Source: Actinocrispum wychmicini (GTDB lineage Bacteria; Actinomycetota; Actinomycetes; Mycobacteriales; Pseudonocardiaceae). Taken from it: a stretch of 64,000 nt of DNA. Below the pieces are notes generated by a model, which worked only from the letters and a program-made list of their open reading frames with translations, ran no database searches and had not been told where the DNA came from. The stretch's first letter is position 1. Each line of letters starts with the position of its first letter. Of this stretch, positions 17,836 to 27,500 are shown one piece after another. The position numbers and the translations under genes are program-made. The DNA is taken from NCBI RefSeq assembly GCF_004345645.1, contig NZ_SLWS01000008.1, positions 310,001 to 374,000 of the forward strand. The letters run 5' to 3'.

Positions 17836-19045
17836 GCCACAAGCCGATCAGGCCACGGAAGTGCGCGACGAACTTGTCGTGCTCGGCCGCCGGATAGGTC
17901 GCGCGGACCGTGTCGACCAACAGTGCGTCGAACGCGGCCGAGTCGACCCAGTCGCGGACCATGTCGTCGACTAACGCCAGGGAGGTCGCGCAGAAGTCCA
18001 GGTAGTGCTCGGTGTCGAAGTACTCGTCGGCCAGTTTCAGGTACTCGGCGAGCTTCTCGGAGTATGTCCGGTCGGAGTCGGCGACCTCGAAGTAGCGTCG
18101 GGTGTCCAGGTCGACCTGGGCGCGCCGGCCGGTGACCGCGCAGAACACCGACCATTTCAGCAGGGCGCCGATGGCCCACGGGAAGTAGTAGTGCAGGGAC
18201 GTGATCGAGATGTCCGGGCACGCGTTGGCGTAGTCGATCGGGTACACCTCGGAGGAGACCACCAGGCTCTCGCAGGAGTTGAACTCCCACCGGAAGAAGG
18301 CGTTGATCAGCCGCGAGATCGCGACGACCTCGGCGCCGGACTCGGCGGACAGGAAGTCGTGCTGCACGGCATACCGTTCGTGCATCGGCATTTCCGGCCG
18401 GAACCGCATGGCCATCACGTCCGGTCCGATGGTCAACGACCGCGCGAACGAGTCGTAGTTCTCCACGGACGCCTGCAGGTGCATCAACATCTCGCCGGAC
18501 GCGTCGTACGCCTGGTGCAACGCCCGCGGGTCGCCGATCCGGGACACGCCACGCCACGCGCCGCCGTCGTAGGGCTTCATGAACAGCGGATACCCGACGT
18601 GCCCGGCGACCTCCTCCAGGTCGAACGGCTGGTTGTACTTCGCCGCCGTGTAGGCGTATTTGGCGTGGTCGACCGGGTTCTTGTACGGCACGAGCCAGGT
18701 CGGCGGCACCTTCAGGCCGAGGCGCATCATCGCGCAGTACGCCGCGTGCTTCTCCATGGACTGGAACGTGAACGGGCTGTTCAGCAGGTACACGTCGTCC
18801 ATCAGCGCGATCTTCTTCAGCCACTCGCGGGGCACGTAGTACCAGTACGCGAGCCGGTCGATCACTAGGTGGTAGCGGGGTTTCGCGCGCAGGTCGAACG
18901 GTTCGATGGTGATCCGTTCGGTGGCCAGCGTGTGGTCGCGGCCGTTCGCGCTCACCGGACCGAGACGGCGGACGAGCTCCTCGAAGGCGCGCGGCCAGTC
19001 CTCCTCGGTGCCCAACAGCAGACCCAGCAGATGCTCAGTGCGCAC
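17822..19045 (-). CDS. ATP-grasp ligase-like protein
   Basis: The 407-residue protein starts at GTG 19045, with GAGGAGG 4 bases upstream. The middle shows an ATP-grasp arrangement: an N-terminal pre-ATP region with LKVPPTWLVP, then GYPLFMKPYDGGAWRGVSRI (the ATP-binding lysine and glycine-rich loop), and a later segment with PDVMAMRFRPEMP. It would form an acyl-phosphate and join it to an amine or thiol nucleophile. It is the last gene of a three-gene operon, starting 9 bases after the upstream serine hydrolase ends. The substrate and product are unknown; I do not recognise a named pathway. Confidence 0.75.
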   Translation of the reverse strand: MRTEHLLGLLLGTEEDWPRAFEELVRRLGPVSANGRDHTLATERITIEPFDLRAKPRYHLVIDRLAYWYYVPREWLKKIALMDDVYLLNSPFTFQSMEKHAAYCAMMRLGLKVPPTWLVPYKNPVDHAKYAYTAAKYNQPFDLEEVAGHVGYPLFMKPYDGGAWRGVSRIGDPRALHQAYDASGEMLMHLQASVENYDSFARSLTIGPDVMAMRFRPEMPMHERYAVQHDFLSAESGAEVVAISRLINAFFRWEFNSCESLVVSSEVYPIDYANACPDISITSLHYYFPWAIGALLKWSVFCAVTGRRAQVDLDTRRYFEVADSDRTYSEKLAEYLKLADEYFDTEHYLDFCATSLALVDDMVRDWVDSAAFDALLVDTVRATYPAAEHDKFVAHFRGLIGLWLKEN

Positions 19046-19054
19046 TTGTCCTCC

Positions 19055-19780
19055 TCAGCAAAACCGGGGCAGGTGATGGGCGAGCTGGGCTCGCCAGGAC
19101 GGCCAGTCGTGCGGGACGTCATGGCCCCACACGTCGAGTTCGCAACGCAATCCCTTGCCTTGCAACACACCCGCGAAATGCCGGGTGGAGCGCAACGAGC
19201 CCGTGGTGTCCTCCCACTGGCCCTGGCCGACGACCAACAGGACCGAGAGCCGGGACTGTAACCACGCGAGGTGGTCGCCGTGCAGGTTCGGGACGAAGTC
19301 CATCGGGTTCGCGAAGTACATGGCGTCGCCGCGGTCGCCCCAGCCGTACCAGGTCGACGGGTCGTAGCTGCCGGAGAAGCCCATGGCCAACGGGAAGAGG
19401 TCGGCCCGCCGCAACGCGAACAGCACCGAATGGAACGCGCCCAACGAGCACCCGATCGTGCCGACATCCTGCCGGCCGTCGCAGTCGGCGTAGATGAACG
19501 GCAGGACCTGCCGATGGATCCACGTCTCGTAGTCGCCGTGCCGGCGGGCGCGTTCCTCCAGGGGGATGTCCCGGTTGGACCAGGTCGCCGAGTCTCGGGA
19601 GTCGACGCAGTAGAGCTTCACGCGGCCGGCGTTGACCAGGTCCGTGACCGCCGAGACCATGCCGTTGTTCTCGAAGTCCCACGCCCGGCCCTGCTCGGCC
19701 GGGAACACCAGGAACGGACGGCCGTAGTGGCCGTACGCGATCACTGTGCCGCCCGGCAGGTCGACGTGCTCACGTCGCAT
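19055..19780 (-). CDS. alpha/beta hydrolase, esterase-D-like (second gene of ATP-grasp operon)
   Basis: I begin this 241-residue protein at ATG 19780, which overlaps the end of the preceding hydrolase gene by 11 bases; a longer in-frame reading runs antiparallel to nothing useful and lacks homology-like sequence. The nucleophile elbow is GCSLGAF with Ser112, and the fold resembles the esterase D / mycolyltransferase-like family (short, with RDIPLEERARRHGDYETWI before the elbow). No signal peptide is present, so it acts in the cytoplasm. Together with the neighbouring hydrolase and the ATP-grasp enzyme it may process one metabolite; this is inference. Confidence 0.8.
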   Translation of the reverse strand: MRREHVDLPGGTVIAYGHYGRPFLVFPAEQGRAWDFENNGMVSAVTDLVNAGRVKLYCVDSRDSATWSNRDIPLEERARRHGDYETWIHRQVLPFIYADCDGRQDVGTIGCSLGAFHSVLFALRRADLFPLAMGFSGSYDPSTWYGWGDRGDAMYFANPMDFVPNLHGDHLAWLQSRLSVLLVVGQGQWEDTTGSLRSTRHFAGVLQGKGLRCELDVWGHDVPHDWPSWRAQLAHHLPRFC

Positions 19781-20750
19781 CCCACACCTCCTGCAGCAGA
19801 TCGGTGAGCGCGGGCTCCCACGCGTCGCGCCACCCCACATAGTTGTGCGCGTCCGGGTTCTCCACCAGCCGCACGGGATATCCCCGGCGCCGCAGCACCT
19901 CGGCCATCCGCCGGTTGTTCGCCAGGTTCTCCTCGGCCAGCCCGCACGTGAGCGTGACCGGCACGGGCTGTCCGCGGCCGATGTTCCCGGCGAACCGGAC
20001 GACCCGGGGGAACCAGGCGAACCCCTGCTCCTGTGGGTCGAGCCGGCGGGTGAAGAACGACGCGGACTGCAGGAACAGCCCGCCGAACAAGCCAGGGCGC
20101 CGTCGTTGGGCGTGCAGCATCGCCAAACCGCCCAGACTCGCCCCCATGCCGACAACGGGACCTCGTACCGCGACCGCCCGCCGTACCGCGGTGATCACGC
20201 CGGCCAGGCTCCGGGGGTATGTGGGATTGGCCGAGTACTCGTCGTTGCGGTCGCCTGGTTGCAGCAGGGCGACGCGGTGCCGGAGGTGGGTGGCCGTGTA
20301 CCGGGTGAGCGCGGCGAGCCGGTCGTACTCGGGTCCGTCGTGGGCCACCAGCAACGGTAGGGGCTCGTCGGGGTCGCCGGGGGACCAGACACTCACTTGG
20401 GGCGTGACCTGGACGTACGAGCCGGGAACCGGGTCTGCGCCGAGCCAGGCCGGGGCCTGGTAGTCGGGGAACTCGACCACCGACTTGTCGCCGAACGCGC
20501 CGGGTGCCCGTAGCGGATTGTCCGGGTCGCAGATCTCCTCGGTGCCGCCGTCCCGATGGCGCAGTTGGAGCTTGTACTCCATCCGCCACACGGGCGGACG
20601 TTTCAGCGTGCGCGTCCAGACGCCGTCCACGTGCTCGAACTCAGTCGAAGCGTCGAGGGACAAAGCGGGCAACAGGCGCATACCGGCGAGAACCGGGCCG
20701 TCGTCCGGCACCCGGAACGTCACCTCGTCGACCGACGCCTCAACGCTCAC
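19770..20750 (-). CDS. alpha/beta hydrolase, enterochelin-esterase-like (first gene of ATP-grasp operon)
   Basis: The 326-residue protein has an N-terminal early-set/CBM48-like beta domain (about 1-105, with WRMEYKLQLRHRDG), as in enterochelin esterases. A catalytic domain follows, with the elbow GMGASLGGLA (nucleophile Ser205). It probably hydrolyses an ester bond in the cytoplasm, since no signal peptide is visible. The GTG start at 20750 heads the operon, and it is divergent from the FHA-domain gene 72 bp away. There is no siderophore synthesis or uptake gene nearby, so a siderophore role is not supported here. Confidence 0.8.
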   Translation of the reverse strand: MSVEASVDEVTFRVPDDGPVLAGMRLLPALSLDASTEFEHVDGVWTRTLKRPPVWRMEYKLQLRHRDGGTEEICDPDNPLRAPGAFGDKSVVEFPDYQAPAWLGADPVPGSYVQVTPQVSVWSPGDPDEPLPLLVAHDGPEYDRLAALTRYTATHLRHRVALLQPGDRNDEYSANPTYPRSLAGVITAVRRAVAVRGPVVGMGASLGGLAMLHAQRRRPGLFGGLFLQSASFFTRRLDPQEQGFAWFPRVVRFAGNIGRGQPVPVTLTCGLAEENLANNRRMAEVLRRRGYPVRLVENPDAHNYVGWRDAWEPALTDLLQEVWDAT

Positions 20751-20822
20751 AACGCAACATCATTACCGATCGCTACCCTGTCCAGGGACCCCTCCCGGGC
20801 AGTAAGGAGGACGCTGACCGAC

Positions 20823-21581
20823 GTGAGCCCTCAAGTTCTGAACCTCAGAGGAAGCTTGGCGCGTGGCGTCCAGTCCCGTCCTGGCGCGCTGAGCGCGTTG
20901 GCCGTCACCGGCGGCGTGATGGCGTTGCCGACGGACGGGCCCGTGCGGTTCGGGCGCAACCGGCCGTCGGTGGACGTGTGCGTCGGCGAGGACGACCTGC
21001 GGGTGAGTCGCCAGCACGGCCTGCTGACCCACCAGGGCGGGCAGTGGTGGGTCGCGAACACCGGCCAGACCCCGATCCGGCTGCCGAACTCACTGATGCT
21101 GCACAAGGAAGGCGACCCGGTCCCGCTCGCCACCGGGTACACACCGTTGTTCCTGCGCGGGTCAGCGTCCCGGGAACACCTGCTGGAGCTGTACGTCGCC
21201 GACGCCGACGGCGGCCAGCCGCCACTGCTGCACGGCGCCGTGACCCAGCCGCCGCAGCGGTGGCGGCTGAGTGATCAGGAACGGTTGGTCCTGGTGGTCG
21301 TCGGCCAGCGGTACCTGCTGCATGAGGCGCACCCTCAGCCGCTGGCCCGCCAACGCGCGGCCGACCAGCTGATGGAACTCGAGCCGGCGGAGAAGTGGAC
21401 CGCGAAGAAGGTCGAGCACATCGTGGCGGACGTGCGCGACCGGCTGTCCAGAGGCGGTGTCTTCGGGCTGCGCCGCGAGGAACTGGACGAACCGGTCGGC
21501 AACGCGTTGAACGAGAACCTGTTCAAGGAACTCGTCACGTCCACCACCCTGGTGCCCCCGGACCTGGAATTGCTTGACTAA
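20823..21581 (+). CDS. FHA-domain protein
   Basis: The 252-residue protein is started at GTG 20823, with AAGGAGG centred about 15 bases upstream (spacing 12, slightly long). Residues about 20-105 form a forkhead-associated domain: VRFGRNR, then RVSRQHGLL with the phosphopeptide-binding Arg, Ser and His, and WWVANTGQTPIRL. The C-terminal half is helical and resembles the part found in actinobacterial FHA proteins that begins SDQERLVLVVVGQRYL. It probably binds phosphothreonine peptides made by Ser/Thr kinases. A kinase of that type lies about 40 kb away, but a link is not shown. Confidence 0.85.
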   Translation: MSPQVLNLRGSLARGVQSRPGALSALAVTGGVMALPTDGPVRFGRNRPSVDVCVGEDDLRVSRQHGLLTHQGGQWWVANTGQTPIRLPNSLMLHKEGDPVPLATGYTPLFLRGSASREHLLELYVADADGGQPPLLHGAVTQPPQRWRLSDQERLVLVVVGQRYLLHEAHPQPLARQRAADQLMELEPAEKWTAKKVEHIVADVRDRLSRGGVFGLRREELDEPVGNALNENLFKELVTSTTLVPPDLELLD

Positions 21582-22099
21582 GGCAGGATCCCCTTGACGA
21601 TGGCGGCTTGGCCGGCGTGCTGGAGGTCGTCGGAGATGACGCTGATCAGGCGGACACCCAGGGTGACCGGCGGGTCCCAGTTGTAGTCCACGATCCGCGG
21701 CATGTCGTCGTCCCGCAGGTCCTTGATGTACGCGACCGTCTCCGCGTACACCTCGTCGTGGTAGCCGGTCAGCAGGTCGCCGGCCGGGACCCGGACCTGG
21801 GCGACCTGGTCGCTGGTGTGGCCGTAGCCGGTGTCGGTCGGGTCGAGCGGCAGCCCGAACCGGTCGAACCACCCCTTCGCCGTCCACACCTGGGCGGTGT
21901 CCGCGACTTCGGCGATGTGGTCGTCCTGGATCCGGGTAAGGTGCCAGACCAGCCAGGCGATCGAGTTGGCGTCCTCGTCGACCCGGTACGCGAGCTGCTC
22001 GGCCGTCAGTCCGTCGACGACCTCGTGCACCACGTCACGGACCCGACCGAAAGCGTCGATGAGCAGTTGTGCGCTTGTCACTGACGCGACACTAGTCAT
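21578..22099 (-). CDS. DinB-like / mycothiol-dependent maleylpyruvate-isomerase-fold protein
   Basis: I start at ATG 22099, giving 173 residues; the 48 codons further upstream read as an unlikely extension into the promoter of the divergent GH3 gene. The protein is a four-helix bundle of the DinB/DUF664 type: LLIDAFGRVRDVVHEVVDGL, then SIAWLVWHLTRIQDDHIAEV with the first metal-binding His, a central GYHDEVYAETVAYI helix, and ISDDLQHAGQAAIVKG with the last His. Such proteins are metal-dependent and often use mycothiol. The substrate is unknown. It overlaps the convergent FHA gene by 4 bases. Confidence 0.8.
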   Translation of the reverse strand: MTSVASVTSAQLLIDAFGRVRDVVHEVVDGLTAEQLAYRVDEDANSIAWLVWHLTRIQDDHIAEVADTAQVWTAKGWFDRFGLPLDPTDTGYGHTSDQVAQVRVPAGDLLTGYHDEVYAETVAYIKDLRDDDMPRIVDYNWDPPVTLGVRLISVISDDLQHAGQAAIVKGILP

Positions 22100-22133
22100 C
22101 CCGTTAGAGTGACGCGAGGCGGAAGGAGTGCCG

Positions 22134-23204
22134 ATGGCCAAGCTCATCGCGACCCTGTTCACCACCGTCCTCGCCGCGTTCGCCGTCTCGCCCGCCAAAG
22201 TCGCCACGCTCACCCCGCGCCAACTGGCCGGACAGCGGGTCATCTACTCGTACGCGGGGCTGACGCCGCCGGCTTCGCTGCTGCGGGACATTCGGAACGG
22301 CGAGGTCGCCGGGGTGATCTTCTTCAAGGAGAACATCAGCAGCGCGAGCCAGGTCCACTCGGTGATCGACCAGTTCGCCGCGGCCAACCAGCAGAGTCCG
22401 GTGAAGGCGCCGCTGCTGATGATGACCGATCAGGAAGGCGGGTTGGTCCGCCGGCTGCCTGGCGCGCCCGCGTTGTCGGAGAAGCAGATCGGCCAGTCCG
22501 CCGATCCCATTCCGGCCGCTGAGGAGGCCGGCACGACGGCGGGGGAGAACCTGCGCGGCGCCGGGATGAACGTCAATCTCGCGCCGGTGCTGGACGTCTA
22601 CCGCCAACCCGGTGACTTCCTGGACCAGTTCCAACGCTCGTACAGCCAGGACCCGTCGGTGGTGCAGACGCTCGGCCGCGAGTTCGTCAACGCGCAGCAG
22701 AAGATCACCGGTGTGGCCGCGACCGGGAAACACTTCCCGGGCCTGGGGTCCGCGTCCGCGCAGCAGAACACCGACAACGGGCCGGTCACCCTGAACGTGC
22801 CACTGTCCACTTTGCGCGGTGTGGACGAGAAGCCGTACACCGCGGGTGCCAAGCTCGTCATGCTGTCCTGGGCGGTCTACCCGGCGTTGGACGGGTCGCT
22901 GCCGGCGGGGCTGTCACCCACTGTGATCCAGAACGAGCTCCGCGGTCGCGTCGGGTTCCTGGGTGTGACCATCTCCGACGCGATTGAAGCCGGCGCGCTC
23001 CAGGCGTACGGCACGACCGGGCAACGCACAGTGCTGGCCGCCAAAGGTGGGATCGACCTGGTGCTGTGTTCGGCGCGGAACGTCACGCAGGGCGAAGACG
23101 CCGTGACCGCTCTCGCGAACGGACTCAGCTCCGGCACGCTCGACAGCGCGACGTTCAACAACGCCGCCCAACGAGTCACCGCGCTGCGCGTCAACGTTGG
23201 GTAG
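22134..23204 (+). CDS. secreted glycoside hydrolase family 3 (NagZ-like)
   Basis: The ATG at 22134 has AAGGAG 5 bases upstream; 356 residues follow. A signal peptide covers about residues 1-22. The GH3 barrel motifs are visible: the LLMMTDQEGGLVRRL strand, NLAPVLDV, KHFPGLG, and the nucleophile region TISDAIEAGAL with its Asp. In classical NagZ the KHFPGHG motif is followed by a DSH triplet whose His is the acid/base; here the stretch reads GSASAQQNTDNG and that His is absent, as in other actinobacterial relatives I recall. Beta-N-acetylhexosaminidase action on peptidoglycan or chitin fragments is likely but not certain. Confidence 0.8.
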   Translation: MAKLIATLFTTVLAAFAVSPAKVATLTPRQLAGQRVIYSYAGLTPPASLLRDIRNGEVAGVIFFKENISSASQVHSVIDQFAAANQQSPVKAPLLMMTDQEGGLVRRLPGAPALSEKQIGQSADPIPAAEEAGTTAGENLRGAGMNVNLAPVLDVYRQPGDFLDQFQRSYSQDPSVVQTLGREFVNAQQKITGVAATGKHFPGLGSASAQQNTDNGPVTLNVPLSTLRGVDEKPYTAGAKLVMLSWAVYPALDGSLPAGLSPTVIQNELRGRVGFLGVTISDAIEAGALQAYGTTGQRTVLAAKGGIDLVLCSARNVTQGEDAVTALANGLSSGTLDSATFNNAAQRVTALRVNVG

Positions 23205-23589
23205 CGTCGTGCTCCTGCTGGGCGGCCAGGATCGCTGACCCGTTCGCCACGATCCAGCCGAACAGCCCGGTCAGGTGCTGGGCCAGGCTTTCCCCGAGGT
23301 CGCTGAGCGCGTAGCTGACCTTCGGCGGGGTGGACGGTTCGACTGTGCGCTCGATCAGGCCGTCCCGGACGAGCGTGCGCAGCTTCTGCGACAGCACCTT
23401 CTCGGTGATGCCGCCGATCTTGTCGCGCAGCTCGAAGAACCGCAGCTGCCCGTCGAGGAGCGCGGTCACGATCAGCGGCGCCCACCGGCTGGTCACGTGC
23501 TCGACGATCATCTGGCCGGGGCATTCACTGTTGTATACGTCACCCACCGGGGTCGACGCGTCCCATCCCATCAGCTCGCTAGCCTTCAC
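23191..23589 (-). CDS. HxlR-family transcriptional regulator
   Basis: The 132-residue protein has the family hallmark of a Cys near the N-terminus followed by a winged helix: ECPGQMIVEHVTSRWAPLIVTALLDGQLRFFELRDKIGGITEKVLSQKLRTLVRDGLIERT. The conserved Cys23 could sense oxidants or electrophiles such as quinones. It is divergent from the SDR gene, with a TACC-TGAA-GGTA palindrome between the starts, and it overlaps the convergent GH3 gene by 14 bases. Repression of the SDR gene and of itself is the natural model. Confidence 0.9.
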   Translation of the reverse strand: MKASELMGWDASTPVGDVYNSECPGQMIVEHVTSRWAPLIVTALLDGQLRFFELRDKIGGITEKVLSQKLRTLVRDGLIERTVEPSTPPKVSYALSDLGESLAQHLTGLFGWIVANGSAILAAQQEHDATQR

Positions 23590-23599
23590 GCACTGAGCT

Positions 23600-23611
23600 T
23601 ACCTGAAGGTA
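23600..23611. promoter_or_regulatory. candidate HxlR operator
   Basis: TACC-TGAA-GGTA is a perfect 12-bp interrupted palindrome in the HxlR/SDR divergent region. A further TTACC half-site at 23617-23621 coincides with the SDR -35 box, so bound protein would block it. Confidence 0.5.
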
Positions 23612-23616
23612 TGTCC

Positions 23617-23645
23617 TTACCAAAAGAAAGCTCAAATCCTAATGT
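23617..23645 (+). promoter_or_regulatory. SDR promoter (TTACCA-N17-TAATGT), probably leaderless
   Basis: The -35 TTACCA is at 23617-23622 and the -10 TAATGT at 23640-23645, with the ideal 17-base spacing. The ATG at 23653 is 7 bases after the -10, so transcription should begin at or beside the start codon. Confidence 0.65.
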
Positions 23646-23652
23646 CAGCGCC

Positions 23653-24426
23653 ATGACTCGGACAGCACTCATCAGCGGCGCCGGCCGCGGAATCGGCGCG
23701 GCGACCGCACGCGAACTCGGCCGGCGCGGATACCACGTGATCGTCAACTACCTCGCCAACAAAGCCGCCGCGCAGCGGGTCGTCGCCGACATCGAGGCGG
23801 ACGGCGGCACCGCCGAGGCGATCCAGGCCGACGTGACCGACGCCGACCAGGTCGCGGACCTCGTCGGCCGGTTCACCACCCTGGACGTCCTGATCTGCAA
23901 CGCCAACACAGTCATGCCCCCGTTCGAACCGTTCGAGGCGCTCTCCTGGGACGCGTTCGCCGGAAAGATCAACGGCGAACTGGCCGGCGCCTACCACCTG
24001 ACCCAACGCGTGCTGCCGCTCATGCGCGCCCAACGGTCCGGACGGATCGTGTACGTGTCGAGCACAGCCGCCGACCACGTCGGCACCGTCATGGCCCACT
24101 CGATCGCCAAATCCGCGCTCAACCTGTTCAGCCAGCACGTCGCCGCCGACGCGGGCCGTCACGGCATCACCGTCAACACCGTCGCGGCCGGAGCGGTACG
24201 GACTGACGCCACCGCCGACGTCTTCAACGGCTCGCTGCTGACGTACCTGAGCGACCGGTCGGTGTCCGGCCGGATCCTGGAGCCCGAGGACATCGCCCAG
24301 GTGATCGTCACCCTGGCCGAACCGGGTGTCGCGGTCACCGGCCAGATCGTCCGGGCCGACGGCGGCCACGGCGTACTCGACCAGCAACTCGGCGGGTTCG
24401 CCGCGAACCTGGGCGACGGCTCCTGA
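23653..24426 (+). CDS. short-chain dehydrogenase/reductase
   Basis: The 257-residue protein has the classical SDR layout: GAGRGIGAA for NAD(P) binding (near residue 9), CNAN in place of NNAG near residue 83, and catalytic Ser in VYVSST. The usual YxxxK reads HSIAKSAL here: the catalytic Tyr position is His in the AHSIAK segment, while Lys is kept. I start at ATG 23653 because a good promoter leaves no room for a longer leader. Regulation by the divergent HxlR protein suggests induction by a reactive carbonyl or quinone. The missing Tyr makes activity uncertain. Confidence 0.85.
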   Translation: MTRTALISGAGRGIGAATARELGRRGYHVIVNYLANKAAAQRVVADIEADGGTAEAIQADVTDADQVADLVGRFTTLDVLICNANTVMPPFEPFEALSWDAFAGKINGELAGAYHLTQRVLPLMRAQRSGRIVYVSSTAADHVGTVMAHSIAKSALNLFSQHVAADAGRHGITVNTVAAGAVRTDATADVFNGSLLTYLSDRSVSGRILEPEDIAQVIVTLAEPGVAVTGQIVRADGGHGVLDQQLGGFAANLGDGS

Positions 24427-24481
24427 CCGAGCGGTAGCGGCATTGTTCTCGGGCACCCGGGCGGCTATCATGCCCGTAATA

Positions 24482-24500
24482 GTTAGGAAAGTTCCCTAAC
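24482..24500. promoter_or_regulatory. palindromic operator candidate upstream of csxA
   Basis: GTTAGG and CCTAAC are 6-bp inverted arms around AAAGTTC, and the inner GGAA/TTCC extends the symmetry with a one-base slip. It lies 49 bp before the csxA start. It is the type of site bound by repressors of chitosan genes (ROK-type CsnR); I cannot confirm the exact consensus from memory. Confidence 0.5.
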
Positions 24501-24549
24501 AATTATCCTTGCCACTCCGCCGCCGCGTGGTGCCCGAGGAGGCGCGCCT

Positions 24550-27500
24550 GTGAGACCCCGGATCCCCCTGCGAATACTGACTATCGGCGCGGTGGTCGCC
24601 GCGGCCTGCGGTGTGGCCGCGGCCCCGGCCGCGATCGCGCAACCGTCGGTCGCGGTGCGTGCCGCCGGCACCGCCACCGCACTTCCCGGCTATCTCATCC
24701 AGAGCTCGAAGCAGGTCTCGGACGACTCGGCGGTGTCGAAGCCCGGGTTCCCGACGGCCGGGTGGTACCCGGTCTCGGCCCGGTCGACCGTGTACGCCGG
24801 GCTGCTGCGGAACGGTGTCCACCCGGACCCGTTCTACTCCACCCGGATGAAGGACGTGCCCAAGGCCGACTTCTCGGTGCCGTGGTGGTACCGGACCGAC
24901 GTCACCCTGGACGACACCGGACAACGCACGTACCTGGACTTCAGTGGCGTGCTGTCGATGGCCGACGTGTGGGTCAACGGCACCCTGGTCGCCAACAAGG
25001 ACGCGGTGACCGGCGCCTACACCCGGCACGACCTGGACGTCACCGCCCAGGTGCACGCGGGCGCCAACAGCGTCGCGTTCAAGGTGTACCCGAACGATCC
25101 GAACAAGAACCTGACCATGGGCTGGATCGACTGGGCGCAGACCCCGCCGGACCAGAACATGGGCATCGTGCGGGACGTCCTAGTGCGCCGCAGCGGCCCG
25201 GTGGCGGTGCGCGGCGCGCATGTGGTCACCAAGCTGGCGACCAACTTGGGGCACGTGGACCTGACCGTGAAGGCCGACGTCCGCAACGACTCCACCGCAG
25301 CGGTGTCGACGACCGTCTCGGGCACGGTCGCGGGCGTCCCCATCACGCAGACGGTTTCCTTGGCCGCCAAGGAGAAGAAGACCGTCACGTTCGGCAACGT
25401 CGGCATCGACAACCCGAATGTGTGGTGGCCGGCCGGAATGGGTGGTCAACCACTGTACAACTTGGACATCAGCGCGGCGGTCTCCGGCACCGAATCGGAT
25501 GTGTCGCACACTCGGTTCGGGGTCCGGAACGTGACCGCGACCCTCAACTCCAGCGGCGGCCGGTCGTACACGATCAACGGGCGGCCGTTGCTGGTCAAAG
25601 GCGGTGGCTGGTCGCCGGACCTGTTCCTGCGCTGGAACCAGCAGTACGTGTCGGACAAGCTCAAGTACGTGCTGAACCTGGGTCTCAACACGGTCCGGCT
25701 GGAGGGCCACATCGAGCCGGACGAGTTCTTCGACCTGGCCGACCAGTACGGCGTGCTGACCCTGCCCGGCTGGGAGTGCTGCGACAAGTGGGAGGGCCAG
25801 GTCAACGGCAGCGAGCCCGGCGACAAGTGGACCGCCGCGGACTACCCGGTCGCCAAGGCGTCGATGACCGGCGAGGCCGAGCGGCTGCGCGACCACCCGA
25901 GCGTGATCTCGTTCCTGATCGGCAGCGACTTCGCCCCGGACGCGACCATCGAGAAGAACTACCTGGACGCGTTGAGCGCGGCGGACTGGCCGAACCCGGT
26001 CGTGCCGGCCGCGTCCGCGAAGCCGTCGCCGAAGCTGGGCAACTCGGGCATGAAGATGAACGGCCCGTACGACTGGATCCCGCCCGGCTACTGGTACGAC
26101 AAGGCGCACAGTGACGCGGGCGGCGCGTGGAACTTCAACTCCGAGACCAGCGCGGGCCCGGACATCCCGACCATGGACACGCTCAACCGGATGATGTCGC
26201 CGAGCGAGCTGAACACGATGTGGAGCAGCCCGTCCACCGCCCAGTACCACCGGTCGCAGTCGACGACGTTCAACAACCTGAAGCTGTTCGGCGACGCGTT
26301 GAACGGTCGGTACGGCAACGCGGCGAACCTGGACGACTTCGTCCGCAAGGCCCAACTGGCGCAGTACGAGAACGTGCGGGCGGAGTTCGAGTCGCACAAC
26401 CGCAACTTCACCGACGGCTCGAACCCGTCGACCGGGCTCATCTACTGGATGCTCAACAGCGGCTGGACGTCACTGCACTGGCAGCTGTTCGACTACTACC
26501 TGGACCAGAACGGCGCCTACTTCGGCGCCAAGAAGGCCAACGAGCCGTTGCACGTCCAGTACTCGTACGACAACCAGTCGGTCGTCGTGGTCAACCAGAA
26601 CCACGCGGCGGCAAGCAACCTCACCGCGACCGCCAAGGTGTACAACATGGACGGTACGGAGAAGTTCAACCAGAGCAAGACCTTGTCCGTGAACGGTGAC
26701 GGCGCCAAGGCGACCGCGCTCACCATCCCGGCGATCAGCGGCCTGTCCACCACGTACCTGGTGAAGCTGACGCTGGCCGACTCGTCCGGCACCGAGGTCA
26801 GCCGGAACGTGTACTGGTTGTCCACCAAGCAGGACGTGATCGACTGGGCCGGCAACGACTGGTACTTCGTGCCCACGTCGTCCTACGCGGACCTGTCCGG
26901 GCTGAAGGGCATGGCTCAGGTCACGGTCGGCGCGACCGCGAGTTCCACGAACAACGCCGACGGCACCACGACCACGTCCGTCACCTTGCGCAACACCTCG
27001 TCGGGCAAGGTGCCGGCGTTCTATGTGGACACTCACGTCGTCGGCGCGGGCGGTGCGCCGGTGCTGCCGATCACGTGGAACGACAACGAGGTCAGCCTCT
27101 GGCCCGGTGAGTCGACCACGCTGAGGGCCACCTACCGGACGGCGGACCTCAAGGGCGCCGCGCCATCGGTGCGGGTCGCCGGCTGGAACTCCGGGACGCA
27201 GACCATCCCGGCCGGCGGCGGAGGCGGTGACAACCAGGCGCCGACCGTGCCGGCGAACCTGCACAGCACCGGCGTCACGGCCAGCAGCGTGTCGCTGGCA
27301 TGGGACGCGTCCACCGACAACGTGGGCGTGACCGGCTACGACGTGTTCGTCGACGGCGCGCAGGGACCGACGGTCTCGGGCACCACGGCGACGGTGTCGG
27401 GCCTGGCGGCGTCGAGCACCCACACGTTCACCGTGCGGGCGCATGACGCGGCGGGTAACAACTCCGGGCAGAGCAACCAGATCAGCGCCACCACGTCCGG

